From positions 1 to 64,000 of the forward strand of contig NZ_VCJS01000027.1 of the NCBI RefSeq assembly GCF_005893125.1: a stretch of 64,000 bases of DNA, in the 5' to 3' direction. The stretch comes from Nonomuraea basaltis. Its GTDB lineage: Bacteria > Actinomycetota > Actinomycetes > Streptosporangiales > Streptosporangiaceae. The notes under the pieces were generated by a model. The model was not told the DNA's origin, ran no database searches, and saw nothing but the letters and a program-made list of their open reading frames with translations. Below, piece by piece: positions 31,904-40,689 of this stretch. Each line of letters opens with the position of its first letter. Within the stretch, counting starts at the first letter, position 1. Both the position numbers and the translations under genes were made by a program.

Positions 31904-33919
31904 TCAGGGGATGCGCCGGCCGTGCGCGTCGGGCACCCCTGACTTGCGGAAGAAGTAGGCGTTGATCTGGTCGCGCCATTCCTCGGCGCAGCGGAGCTGC
32001 TCGTCGAGCCGCTCCCGCACGCGGGCGTAGAGCGCCGGGTCCACCAGCCCGGCGCCCTCCAGCTTGTCCCAGTGCAGCCGGATCGCGGCCACCTCCTCCG
32101 CCCCGGCGAAGTGGGTGTCGTAGATGTGCTGGATGACGGTCGAGCCGCTGTGCAGCACATGCCCGTAAGGCACGTGGTGGAAGAACAGCAGCAGCTCGTC
32201 CGGGCACTGCTCGAGGGACTCGTAGACATCCGACCACGGCTCCGGATACTGGCCGGCGCAGCCGGTCCCGGTCGCGCGGGTGCGGTCCACGCCGATGCCG
32301 TCCCGGTCGGCGAAGTGGTAGGTCCCCCACGGCGTGTACTCGTAGCCGTCCACATCCGGCCCGTAGTGATGTCCTGGCCGGACCATGAAGCCGACGCCCA
32401 ACGGCGCCGTGTAACGCTCATAGGTCCGCCAGGAGCCGTCCATCATCGCGTGCAGCGTGCGCCGCAGCGGCTCGGGGGCCGGGGCGAACGTGAGGTCGAT
32501 CCACTCGTCCAGGATGGCCGCGGGAGCCAGGCGCGGGTCCCAGGCCAGCCGGCCGAAGGCGTACAGATTGGCCTGGGCGAGGGGGTGGCCCGTCCAGTAC
32601 GGGTCGTCGCCCACGTTGGAGACCGCGACCACGCCGCCCTTGACCGCCACATCGGCCACGCTGGGACCGTCCGGGCCCCACAGACCGAACCCGAGCACGT
32701 CGCTCCACATCGGAGCCAGGTAGCACATGTGCTTCTGCTGGCCGGTGTACTCCTGCGTCACCTGCAGCTCCACCGCCAGCCGGGTCGCCGGCATCGCCGC
32801 GATCACCGGTGACACCGGCTCGCGCGCCTGGAAGTCCATCGGGCCGTACTTGACCTGCAGGATCGCGTTGTCGCGGAACGCACCGTCGAGTGGGGCGAAG
32901 TGGTCATAAGCCGCGCGGGCCCTGTCGGTCGACCGGTCGCGCCAATCCTGCCGGTGGTTGTAGACGAAGGCCCGCCAGTGCACGACCCCGCCGTGCGGCG
33001 CCAGCGCGTCGGCGAGCATGTTGGCGCCGTCGGCATGGGTGCGCTCGTACGCGAACGGGCCCGGCTGCCCCTCCGAATCGGCCTTCACCACGTAGCCGCC
33101 GAAGTCGGGGATCGTCGCGTACACCCGCTCGGTGGTCCGCGCCCACCACTCCCGCACGGCCGCGTCGAGCGGGTCGGCGGCCGGCAGCCCGCCGAGCGCG
33201 ATGGGGGAGGCGAAGTTGACCGACAGGTGCACCCTGATCCCGTACGGGCGCAGCTCCGCGGCGATCGCGGCGACCTCTCCGAGCCGGTCCGTCAGCAGAT
33301 GGGCCTCCGTGGCGTGCACGTTCACGTTGTTGACCGCGACCGCGTTGATCCCGCACGCGGCCAGCAGCCGCCCGTAGGCCCGCACCCGTGTCAGGTCGTC
33401 GCGCAGCACGCCGTCCCGCCAGAAGATCGACCCGCCCGAGTAGCCGCGCTCGACCTGGCCCATCACCGGATGCACGTCGATGTTGTCCCAGTGGTCGAGC
33501 ATGCGCCGCCGCATCGCCGGCCGGTGCCGCTCCGCCGGCAGCGCCGGGCCGAACGCGGACTCGCCGAGCCTGACCACGTGGAACAGGCCGTAGAGCAGGC
33601 CGGCCGGGTCGTCGGCGAGCACCACCGTGACGCCGTCGCGGCGGGCGAGCACGAAACCCTCCTCGCCGGCCGGCCCGGCCTCGGCCTTGACCGCCTGCGC
33701 GGCGGCCGGCAGGGGCTCGGCGGTGGAGACAGCGAGCACGAGGCCGGCGGGTTCGCCGCCGGTCCGGCGCACGCTGCCGCCGAACCGGGCGCAGGCCTGG
33801 GCCACCTCGTCGTGCACGGTCCCGTCGTCGCACACGATGACGCTCCGGGAACCGATCGCCCGGAACGCCTCCGGCGGAAGCCACGCCGCGTGCACGCCGG
33901 TCGGCTCAGGAATGATCAC
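31904..33919 (-). CDS. aguA: GH67 alpha-glucuronidase
   Basis: GTG 33919 has GGAGGA 4 nt upstream; the frame extends to an ATG at 33973 that lacks such a site. The protein of about 671 residues has an N-terminal beta domain, a TIM barrel and a C-terminal helical domain. Hallmarks are the general-acid motif GGYVVKADSEGQPGP (about residue 280) and the VKYGPMDFQAREP motif (about 355) with the catalytic acidic pair. It removes 4-O-methylglucuronic acid from the non-reducing end of imported xylo-oligosaccharides. No signal peptide is seen. It is convergent with the transporter operon. Confidence 0.92.
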   Translation of the reverse strand: MIIPEPTGVHAAWLPPEAFRAIGSRSVIVCDDGTVHDEVAQACARFGGSVRRTGGEPAGLVLAVSTAEPLPAAAQAVKAEAGPAGEEGFVLARRDGVTVVLADDPAGLLYGLFHVVRLGESAFGPALPAERHRPAMRRRMLDHWDNIDVHPVMGQVERGYSGGSIFWRDGVLRDDLTRVRAYGRLLAACGINAVAVNNVNVHATEAHLLTDRLGEVAAIAAELRPYGIRVHLSVNFASPIALGGLPAADPLDAAVREWWARTTERVYATIPDFGGYVVKADSEGQPGPFAYERTHADGANMLADALAPHGGVVHWRAFVYNHRQDWRDRSTDRARAAYDHFAPLDGAFRDNAILQVKYGPMDFQAREPVSPVIAAMPATRLAVELQVTQEYTGQQKHMCYLAPMWSDVLGFGLWGPDGPSVADVAVKGGVVAVSNVGDDPYWTGHPLAQANLYAFGRLAWDPRLAPAAILDEWIDLTFAPAPEPLRRTLHAMMDGSWRTYERYTAPLGVGFMVRPGHHYGPDVDGYEYTPWGTYHFADRDGIGVDRTRATGTGCAGQYPEPWSDVYESLEQCPDELLLFFHHVPYGHVLHSGSTVIQHIYDTHFAGAEEVAAIRLHWDKLEGAGLVDPALYARVRERLDEQLRCAEEWRDQINAYFFRKSGVPDAHGRRIP

Positions 33920-33982
33920 GAACTCCTCCGATTGGGCAGGCCAGGCCGTCACGGAGAATCTACCGAAATCCATGATCAGCGG

Positions 33983-34127
33983 TCATACCAGGCCGACCAT
34001 GAACCCCTCGTCCTTGACGCCCAGGTACGCCGCCGGGCGGAGCTGCCGCATCGCCTGCTCGATGACCGGGATGTACTTCGGGTTGGAGCCGAGCGGCAGC
34101 CGGTAGCCGTTCTCGACCAGCGCCGGC
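33983..34127 (-). pseudogene. C-terminal fragment of an unknown enzyme
   Basis: The minus strand holds 47 protein-like codons (ALVENGYRLPLGSNPKYIPV, then QAMRQLRPAAYLGVKDEGFM) ending at TGA 33983-33985, with no start or upstream domain. It is a stranded 3' gene end between GH67 and the FixH-like gene. I do not recognise the family. Confidence 0.4.
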
Positions 34128-34139
34128 CGGGATGGTCGT

Positions 34140-34526
34140 CTAGCCGGTGATCAGTGTGTTGACGACGAGCACCTCTTCGCCCGCGGGCCCGTCCAGCCGG
34201 ATCGACAGCTCCCAGGCTCCGGTCATGGGGAACAGCTCGCCCTCGGCCAGGAAGCGACCGGGCTCCAGCTCACGGGCGGCGACCTCGGGCGTGGTGTGCC
34301 CCATGCTGGACATCACCGCCGAGACGGCCACCGTGTCCGGATCGCCGGAGTCCAGCCGCACCTCGACCGAGGCGCGGCCCGTCGTGGGCCTGTCGATCAG
34401 GACGGTGGCGGCGTAGCGCGTTCCCACAGAGCTCGCCTGGAAGGGCTCGCCCGCCAGGCTCCGGCCGACGACGAAGACCGCCAGCGCCGCCACCACCAGG
34501 GCGACGGCGATCACGGCCCGCCTCAT
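34140..34526 (-). CDS. FixH/YtkA-like membrane-anchored protein
   Basis: The 128 residues start with one membrane helix (AVIAVALVVAALAVFVVG). An Ig-like beta domain outside follows: TRYAATVLIDRPTTGRASVE, VSAVMSSMGHTTPEVAAREL (Met/His-rich segment) and GAWELSIRLDGPAGEEVLVV. This is the FixH/YtkA pattern linked to copper handling for oxidases and multicopper proteins. Its ATG overlaps the stop of the upstream gene (ATGA), so the two are coupled. Confidence 0.75.
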   Translation of the reverse strand: MRRAVIAVALVVAALAVFVVGRSLAGEPFQASSVGTRYAATVLIDRPTTGRASVEVRLDSGDPDTVAVSAVMSSMGHTTPEVAARELEPGRFLAEGELFPMTGAWELSIRLDGPAGEEVLVVNTLITG

Positions 34527-35881
34527 CGAAGTGTCTCCGATGCCTTGACGTCGACGGTGAACGGCACGGTCACGATCCGGTCGGCCAGGGCGTACTGCGC
34601 CCAGGCGAGATACCGCCCCGCCTCGGGAAAGCTGAAGGTGAAGCGCAGCCGGGTGCCGGACGAGCCCATCTCGTGCACGTGGCCGAGGAGGGCCCCGTCC
34701 TGGCTGCGTACGATCAGGTGGCCGGCCATGCCCAGCCAGGGCCGCACGGTGCCCGTGGCGTCGAGCTCGATCGTCGCCGGGCGGCCCGCGACGGGAGCGG
34801 CGGGCTGCAACCGCGGCGGCGCAGCCGACTCGCCGCCGGTGGCTTGGGACGCCGCGGGATCGCGGTCACCGGCTCCGGACGCCTCCGAGCCATCACCCGC
34901 GCCATCGCCGCCCACGCTGAATCGCGTGGTGATGAGCTGCCCGCCGGAGTCCTCGCGCTCCAGCTCGGCGTGTGCAAGATACCGGCCGGGACGGTCGGCC
35001 CGCATCCGGACCTCCAGCCGGCCGGGTGCCGTGCGCAGCGGGTGCACATGGCGGAAGTACCGCCCGTCCTCGCTGGTGACGATCACGTGGGCGAGCGCCT
35101 CGTGGTGAACGGCGAGGTCGTCCACGGGCCGCCCGGTGGACCCGTCGGTGAGATGGACGCGCAAGGTGAACTCCTCTCCCGCGGCCGGGCGCGCCGGCGC
35201 CGTCTCCACCCGCCCCTGCGCGAACGGGCGCCCGCCCGCCTGTGTCTCGGCCACGGGCGCGGCGCCGTCGGGCGGCCCGGCGGGCAGCATCGGCTCGAAG
35301 ACGATGACCATGACGGCCACCGTCACCCCGACGGCCGCGCCGCCGGACAGCAGCATGGCCGTGTTCCGCCGGGCCAGCGCCCCGGTGAGCAGGCCGCCCA
35401 CCAGCAGCAGCCCGGTCACGAAGAGGCCGCCGTAGATCAGGAACTCCGCCCCGGACCCGCGCTCCACGAGGACGCGGAACGGCACCACGGCGACCTCGTT
35501 CCCCGCCCGCAGCTTGAGCTCGTGCGGGCCGGTCCGCTCCACCCTGAGCTGGGCGTACTGCGGCTCGCGCGCCGCCGCCCCGGTCACGCCCGTCACCGTG
35601 CGGCCGTCCTCGACCGACCGGACCTCCAGGGCGACCGGGAGATCGGCGACCGGCTGGAAGGCGATGACGCCGATCCGCAGCGGTCCTGGGACCCGCGCCG
35701 TCCCCTTGATCACCACCGTGAGCTCCGTGCCCGCGATCGTCTGGGCGATCCGCAGATCCGCCCCGGCCGAGACGTTGTGCGCCGCGGCCGGGGTGGCGCA
35801 TGCCAGCACGAGGACGGCGACCAGGCAGAGGAGCCGGATCATGCTGAGCCGGGCCCGCTGCGAAGCCAGGACGTCCATCAC
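34523..35881 (-). CDS. large membrane protein with YtkA-like repeats
   Basis: A signal or anchor helix (MIRLLCLVAVLVLACATPAA) leads to an N-terminal beta domain, a pair of membrane helices (FLIYGGLFVTGLLLVGGLLT and LLSGGAAVGVTVAVMVIVFE) and two YtkA-like domains. Each repeats a HVHPLRTAPGRLEVRM or HVHEMGSSGTRLRFTF motif. A Ser/Ala/Gly-rich linker separates the last two. His-x-His pairs outside the membrane would suit copper binding. It lies between two membrane proteins in one operon. Confidence 0.7.
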   Translation of the reverse strand: MMDVLASQRARLSMIRLLCLVAVLVLACATPAAAHNVSAGADLRIAQTIAGTELTVVIKGTARVPGPLRIGVIAFQPVADLPVALEVRSVEDGRTVTGVTGAAAREPQYAQLRVERTGPHELKLRAGNEVAVVPFRVLVERGSGAEFLIYGGLFVTGLLLVGGLLTGALARRNTAMLLSGGAAVGVTVAVMVIVFEPMLPAGPPDGAAPVAETQAGGRPFAQGRVETAPARPAAGEEFTLRVHLTDGSTGRPVDDLAVHHEALAHVIVTSEDGRYFRHVHPLRTAPGRLEVRMRADRPGRYLAHAELEREDSGGQLITTRFSVGGDGAGDGSEASGAGDRDPAASQATGGESAAPPRLQPAAPVAGRPATIELDATGTVRPWLGMAGHLIVRSQDGALLGHVHEMGSSGTRLRFTFSFPEAGRYLAWAQYALADRIVTVPFTVDVKASETLR

Positions 35882-37005
35882 CCCCCGCCGAGCGGAGCCC
35901 GCTCAGAAGGTTCGCCGGCGTCGACCGAGTCCGGCAGGGCGTCCTCCGAGTCCGGCACGGCGTTCGGCAGGAACAGCGCCCCGAGCACCAGACCGAGCAG
36001 CCCGGCCACGATCGGCGCGCCGGTCCACAGCTCGGGCACCGCGGGCAGCCCGCCGCCCGTCGCCGACGCGAACCCGATGTACAGCGCCCACGTGGCCAGG
36101 GCCGACAACCCGGCGAAGGCCCAGTAGGCGTTCCGCCTCGCGGCCGACGGGCGCAGCCACCGGATCAGCAGGTCGCTCACGACACCCGCGGCCACGACCG
36201 CCAGCAGGATCGACACGTTCTCGAACTCCGTCTGCGCGCCCGGCATCAGGACGGCCACCGCGTACATGAGGGTCACGCTGCCGAACGGCAGCCGCCACCG
36301 GCGTACCACCAGCAGCACGGGGGCGAGCAGCACGACGTTGGTGAGGGCCAGCGTGGTCGCGAGCCGGTCGGCGCCCGGGTCGTCCAGGTTGGAGAACGCC
36401 TCGACGATGCGTACGGCGCGCCACTGCATGGCGTCGCCGTACGACAGGAACAGCGACACCAGCGTGGTCGCGAACGCGAGCCCGATCAGCGCCGGGAGCA
36501 GCCGGCCGAGCGACGGCCGCGCGCCCACGTCGGGGGCGTTCCAGGCGGAGCGGAGCGGCGTGGTGAGGATCAGGATCATCGTCGAGATCAGCCCGAGATG
36601 CGACGGGCTGAACAGGATGTCGGTGCTCGTCTCGATGCCGAGCAGGGTGTGCCACATCAGGTCGGCGAAGCCGAAGGCGGCGAACACGGGCACCGCGACG
36701 AGCCCGGCCAGATAGCCCTGGGGCACCGCCGCCAGCCCCTGCCGGCCGGTCCTGACATTCCGCCACACCTGCCAGATGATCCAGCCGGAGACGGCCGCGA
36801 AGCCCGAGTAGAACGCCGCGTGCCAGGGCGTGAAGAACGTCTCCAGCTCGGTGAGATTGGTGTGCGCCCAGGCGTCGATCATCAGCCCGATGCCGAACCA
36901 TACTCCGAGCAATGCCGTGATGAGGTCTGTACGGGGTGACACCCACTCACGTGGCTCCCCCGTGTCCGCCAGTAATCGCCGTAAGCCGGCATTTGCCAAA
37001 GCCAC
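35878..37005 (-). CDS. polytopic membrane protein, unknown
   Basis: GTG 37005 has GGGAGG 8 nt upstream. The 375 residues have nine or so membrane helices, with conserved-looking His and Trp in loops (IDAWAHTNLTELETFFTPWH, DLMWHTLLGIETSTDILFSP and SHLGLIS). Together with the two YtkA-like genes downstream it forms a three-gene operon with 4-bp overlaps. The histidine-rich helices could bind metal ions; a copper- or oxidase-related role is inference. Confidence 0.6.
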   Translation of the reverse strand: MALANAGLRRLLADTGEPREWVSPRTDLITALLGVWFGIGLMIDAWAHTNLTELETFFTPWHAAFYSGFAAVSGWIIWQVWRNVRTGRQGLAAVPQGYLAGLVAVPVFAAFGFADLMWHTLLGIETSTDILFSPSHLGLISTMILILTTPLRSAWNAPDVGARPSLGRLLPALIGLAFATTLVSLFLSYGDAMQWRAVRIVEAFSNLDDPGADRLATTLALTNVVLLAPVLLVVRRWRLPFGSVTLMYAVAVLMPGAQTEFENVSILLAVVAAGVVSDLLIRWLRPSAARRNAYWAFAGLSALATWALYIGFASATGGGLPAVPELWTGAPIVAGLLGLVLGALFLPNAVPDSEDALPDSVDAGEPSERAPLGGG

Positions 37006-37456
37006 CTCAGGCCTCCCTTCTACGACATCGATCTTTCCAGACGCGATGGAGAATCGGGGAATCCAATTTCAAGCCCGAGTGTGGCTTTGGGTAATGGCGA
37101 TATCGCACTGCGTTTTCCATATGCCGAGGGTGACGCCGAATAACACAATGTTGATAACTTCGGTGACAGATTTCGAAGAGTCGATGCACTCCACGTCACC
37201 GCCACGGGCCGAGAGCACCGCTCATCAGAAGAAGCCGGCCCTCTTCGACGGAGCGCGCGGTGCGGCGGCCGCGAGGTGCGGGGAGGCGACGGCACCGGGC
37301 GGAGGGCGGGCGAAGCGCCGGAATCTTTTTGGCCGGGCCTGTCACGTTTTCCCCTCGTGCCCCGTCATAGCGGTGGATCCCGGCAGACTGGGTCCGCTGA
37401 ACCGGAACCACGCGAAGGGCGCGACCGCGTCCGCATCCCTAAGAGGAGCTTGTGAG
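37006..37456. other. divergent promoter region
   Basis: There is no gene. The stretch around 37060-37190 is markedly richer in A and T than its surroundings (for example aataacacaatgttgataac), as expected for promoters of the divergent operons at 37005 and 37457. No clean operator is apparent. Confidence 0.4.
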
Positions 37457-38770
37457 ATGACGAACACCGACCTGCGCAGCGCCGTCGACGGCCGGGTGCT
37501 GCTGCCCGGCGACGACGGGTTCGAGCAGGCGTCCAAGGCATGGAACCTGTCGGTGGAGCAACCGGTGGCCGCCGTCGTCGAGGTCGCGGGCGTCGACGAC
37601 GTGGCGGCCGTCGCCAGGTACGCCCGCCGGTCCGGCCTGGCGGTGAGCGCCCAGCCGAGCGGCCACGGTGCCTCCGGCGACACCGACGGTGTGATCCTGC
37701 TGCGTACCGGCAGGCTGGACGGTGTCGAGGTGAACCCCGAAGAGCGGACCGCCCGCGTAGGGGCGGGCGCCAAGTGGGGGCAGGTGCTGGCGGCGGCCGG
37801 GTCGCACGGGCTGACCGGACTGGCGGGGAGCAGCCCCGTCGTGAGCGTGACGGGCTACACCCTGGGCGGCGGCGTGAGCTGGTTCAGCCGCAAGCACGGC
37901 TTCGCCGCCGACAGCGTGCGGGCCTTCGACGTCGTCACCGCCGGCGGCGAGCATGCGAAGATCACGGCGGACTCCGACCCCGACCTGTTCTGGGCGCTGC
38001 GCGGCGGAGGCGGCGACTTCGCGCTGGTGACCGCCGTCGAGTTCGGCCTGTACCCGGCCCCCAGCCTGTACGGCGGCCGCGTGATGTGGCCCGGCCACCG
38101 CACCCGCGAGGTGTTCGACGCCTTCCTGGAGATCACCGACGAGGCCCCGGACGAGCTGGCCGTCTGGTTCAACCGGCTGCAGTTCCCGCAGGCGCCGCCC
38201 ATGGTCGCGCTCGACGTCGCCTTCCTCGGCGACGAGGCCGAGGGGCGGACGCTGCTGGCCCGCCTGGACAAGATCGACGACGTGATCGCCGACAAGAGGG
38301 GCCCGGTCGCCGTGGCGAACCTGGGCGACATCACCGCCGAGCCCACCGACCCGGCGCCCGGCCGCTCGCGGGCGGAGCTGCTGACCGGGCTGGACGACGC
38401 CGCGATCGAGATCCTGGTGGGTCAGCCGATCGAGCCGCTGATCGGCCTCCAGATCAGGCACCTGGGCGGTGCGCTGGCCGCCTCCCGTCCCGGCGCGGGG
38501 CCGAGCGGTCCGGTGGCGGAGCCGTACCTGCTCTACATGCTCGGGCTGGCGCTCAACCCGGAGCTGTCCGCTGCCGTGGGCGCCAAGCAGGCCGGTGTCG
38601 CCGAGGGGCTCGGCGCGAGCGTCAGCGGGCGCAAGCCGTACACGATGCTGACGCGGGGAGAGCGGGCGGCGGCGGCCTTCTCCGAGGAGACGATCGCCAG
38701 GCTGCGGGAGATCAAGCGCGCCCGCGACCCGCACAACGTGCTGCGCGCCAACTTCCCCGTGGTGGCGTGA
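37457..38770 (+). CDS. FAD-linked oxidoreductase, BBE type
   Basis: AGAGGAGCTTGTGAG precedes ATG 37457. The 437 residues have the PP-loop FAD domain (VSAQPSGHGASGDTDGVILL; the His is the usual covalent flavin site), TGYTLGGGVSWFSRKHGFAA with the second FAD contact region, and a C-terminal BBE segment (REIKRARDPHNVLRANFPV). The second Cys-linkage motif is not present, so FAD is bound through one residue. Members oxidise sugars, alkaloids or polyketides; the substrate is unknown. Confidence 0.85.
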   Translation: MTNTDLRSAVDGRVLLPGDDGFEQASKAWNLSVEQPVAAVVEVAGVDDVAAVARYARRSGLAVSAQPSGHGASGDTDGVILLRTGRLDGVEVNPEERTARVGAGAKWGQVLAAAGSHGLTGLAGSSPVVSVTGYTLGGGVSWFSRKHGFAADSVRAFDVVTAGGEHAKITADSDPDLFWALRGGGGDFALVTAVEFGLYPAPSLYGGRVMWPGHRTREVFDAFLEITDEAPDELAVWFNRLQFPQAPPMVALDVAFLGDEAEGRTLLARLDKIDDVIADKRGPVAVANLGDITAEPTDPAPGRSRAELLTGLDDAAIEILVGQPIEPLIGLQIRHLGGALAASRPGAGPSGPVAEPYLLYMLGLALNPELSAAVGAKQAGVAEGLGASVSGRKPYTMLTRGERAAAAFSEETIARLREIKRARDPHNVLRANFPVVA

Positions 38771-38814
38771 CCAAGCGGGGCCGACTTCCCGTGCCGGCGT
38801 GACCAAGCGTGCCC

Positions 38815-38945
38815 GGCCCTCCCCGTGCCGGCCAGGAGGACCACCGGGTGCGGCTCGCCCCAGCACGTCTTCACGACCTCGGCGGCGTCCTGCTCGCGCA
38901 GCAGCGCGTGCAGGCTGCCGTCGAGGCGTCCGTGCAGGTGGGCGA
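38815..38945 (-). pseudogene. luciferase-family (DUF5519-like) fragment
   Basis: The minus strand reads ELAHLHGRLDGSLHALLREQ, then VVKTCWGEPHPVVLLAGTGR, like the core of the DUF5519 luciferase-fold family, but without start or stop in proper context. It is a short decayed remnant between the flavoprotein and the sugar transporter. Confidence 0.35.
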
Positions 38946-38946
38946 G

Positions 38947-39774
38947 CTATTTGACAGCGCCGCTGGTGATACCCGAGATGATCTTCCGCTGGGCGACGGC
39001 GAACACCGCGATCAGCGGCAGGCTCATCACCACCACGTAGGCGAAGATGAGGTGCCAGTTGTTCAGGTAGAGGCCTGCGCTGGCCACCCGGAACAGGTTC
39101 AGCGGCAGCGTGTCCACCCGGCCGCCGATGACGAAGAAGGCGTAGAAGACGTCGTTCCACACGTACAGGCAGACCAGGATGGTCGCCGTGGCCAGCACCG
39201 GCCGGAGCAGCGGCAGCACCACCAGCCAGAACACCTTCATCGGACCCGCCCCGTCCATCTGCGCCGCCTCCTCCAGCGACGCGGGGATCGTCCGGACGAA
39301 GCCGGTGACGAAGAAGATCACCGTGGACATGTAGATGCCCATGTAGACGCCGATCATCCCGACCGCGGTGCCGGCCAGGCCGAGCTGGCGTAGCAGCAGC
39401 ACCACGGTCACCACGGCGGGCGGCAGCACGATGCCACTGATCGCCAGCGCGTACAGGACCGCGTTCAGCCGGGTGGCGCGGCGCGCCAGGATCCAGGCGG
39501 CCATCGACCCGAACAGCAGCACCCCGAGCACGGAGGGCACGACCACGAGCAGGCTGCCCAGCGACGCCGGCAGCACCTCGCCCTCCACCCACACCTGCCG
39601 CAGGTTCTCCAGCAGGTGCCACTCGGTGGGCAGCGACAGGTCCGGGTTCAGCGCCTCGCCGCGCGACTTGGCCGCCGTCACCAGCACCAGCCACAGCGGG
39701 ATGCCGATGGCGACCATCACCAGGACGGGCGTGATCACCGGCTGCAAGCGCCGCCACACCTGAGAGTCGCTCAT
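38947..39774 (-). CDS. ABC sugar permease, MalG type
   Basis: ATG 39774 lies inside the end of the upstream permease gene (4-bp overlap), with GAGATCC as a weak ribosome site. The 275 residues have six membrane helices and the EAA loop EEAAQMDGAGPMKVFWLVVL. It forms the heteromeric membrane channel with the next protein. No ATPase gene is nearby, so the MsiK-like shared ATPase of actinomycetes probably drives it. Confidence 0.9.
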   Translation of the reverse strand: MSDSQVWRRLQPVITPVLVMVAIGIPLWLVLVTAAKSRGEALNPDLSLPTEWHLLENLRQVWVEGEVLPASLGSLLVVVPSVLGVLLFGSMAAWILARRATRLNAVLYALAISGIVLPPAVVTVVLLLRQLGLAGTAVGMIGVYMGIYMSTVIFFVTGFVRTIPASLEEAAQMDGAGPMKVFWLVVLPLLRPVLATATILVCLYVWNDVFYAFFVIGGRVDTLPLNLFRVASAGLYLNNWHLIFAYVVVMSLPLIAVFAVAQRKIISGITSGAVK

Positions 39775-40679
39775 AGGATCTCCTCCCGCTTGCGAAGGAC
39801 GTAGATGACCGGGAAGGCCATGAGGGCCACCAGCAGGAACAGCACCAGGCTCATCGTCGTGGCCTGCGCGAACAGGCCCTGCCCGAAGGTGCGGTAGATG
39901 AAGATGTTCAGGATCTCCGTCGTGCGGGCCGGCCCTCCGCCCGTGGTGGCCTGGGCGACGTCGAAGCCGTTCATCGACCCCAGCAGCGCCGTCGCGACAT
40001 TGAACGTGATCGCGGGCGCCAGCAGCGGGAAGCGGACGGTCCAGAACGTACGCCACCGCGACGCCCCGTCGATCCTGGCGGCCTCGATGACGTCCTCGGG
40101 GATCGTCTTCAGCCCGGCCAGGTAGATGAGCATCGTCAGCCCCATCCACTTCCACGAGTGGATCAGCGCCACGATCACGATCGTCCACGTCGTGTCGCCC
40201 AGCCAGGCGTAGTCGATCCCCAGGAGCTGGTTCACGGCGCCGGTCGGCTTGAGCAGGGCCTGGAAGATGTAGCCGACGGCCAGCGCGGACATCAGCACCG
40301 GGATGAGGAAGAACACCCGGGCGACCCGGTTGAGCCAGGTGTCGCGTTCGAGCAGCACGGCCAGGCCGAAGCCGAACGCGTTCTGGAAGATCGCCACCAG
40401 CACCGCGTACACCACCGTGACCCGCAGCGAGCGGAACAGCGTGCCGTTGGAGGCCAGGTCGGTGAAGTTGTCCACGCCGACCGGCCGGATCTCGCTCTTG
40501 AAACCCGACCAGTCGGTGAAGGCGTAGATGAAGTTGAACAGGGTCGGCAGGAAGAAGAACAGCAGCAGGATGGCGAACGCGGGCCCCATGAACCACATGG
40601 GGTGCGTTCGCCGCCGGATGGCCGGCCTGCTGCGGGTCGCGGGCGGGCGGGCGGTGCCCGCCCGCGCGGTCGTCAGCAT
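39771..40679 (-). CDS. ABC sugar permease, MalF type
   Basis: The 302 residues carry six membrane helices starting at MWFMGPAFAILLLFFFLPTL and the EAA loop EAARIDGASRWRTFWTVRFP. Its ATG is 10 bp from the binding-protein stop, so the three transport genes are one operon running from the GH genes. Confidence 0.9.
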   Translation of the reverse strand: MLTTARAGTARPPATRSRPAIRRRTHPMWFMGPAFAILLLFFFLPTLFNFIYAFTDWSGFKSEIRPVGVDNFTDLASNGTLFRSLRVTVVYAVLVAIFQNAFGFGLAVLLERDTWLNRVARVFFLIPVLMSALAVGYIFQALLKPTGAVNQLLGIDYAWLGDTTWTIVIVALIHSWKWMGLTMLIYLAGLKTIPEDVIEAARIDGASRWRTFWTVRFPLLAPAITFNVATALLGSMNGFDVAQATTGGGPARTTEILNIFIYRTFGQGLFAQATTMSLVLFLLVALMAFPVIYVLRKREEIL

Positions 40680-40689
40680 GTGTCGTTCC

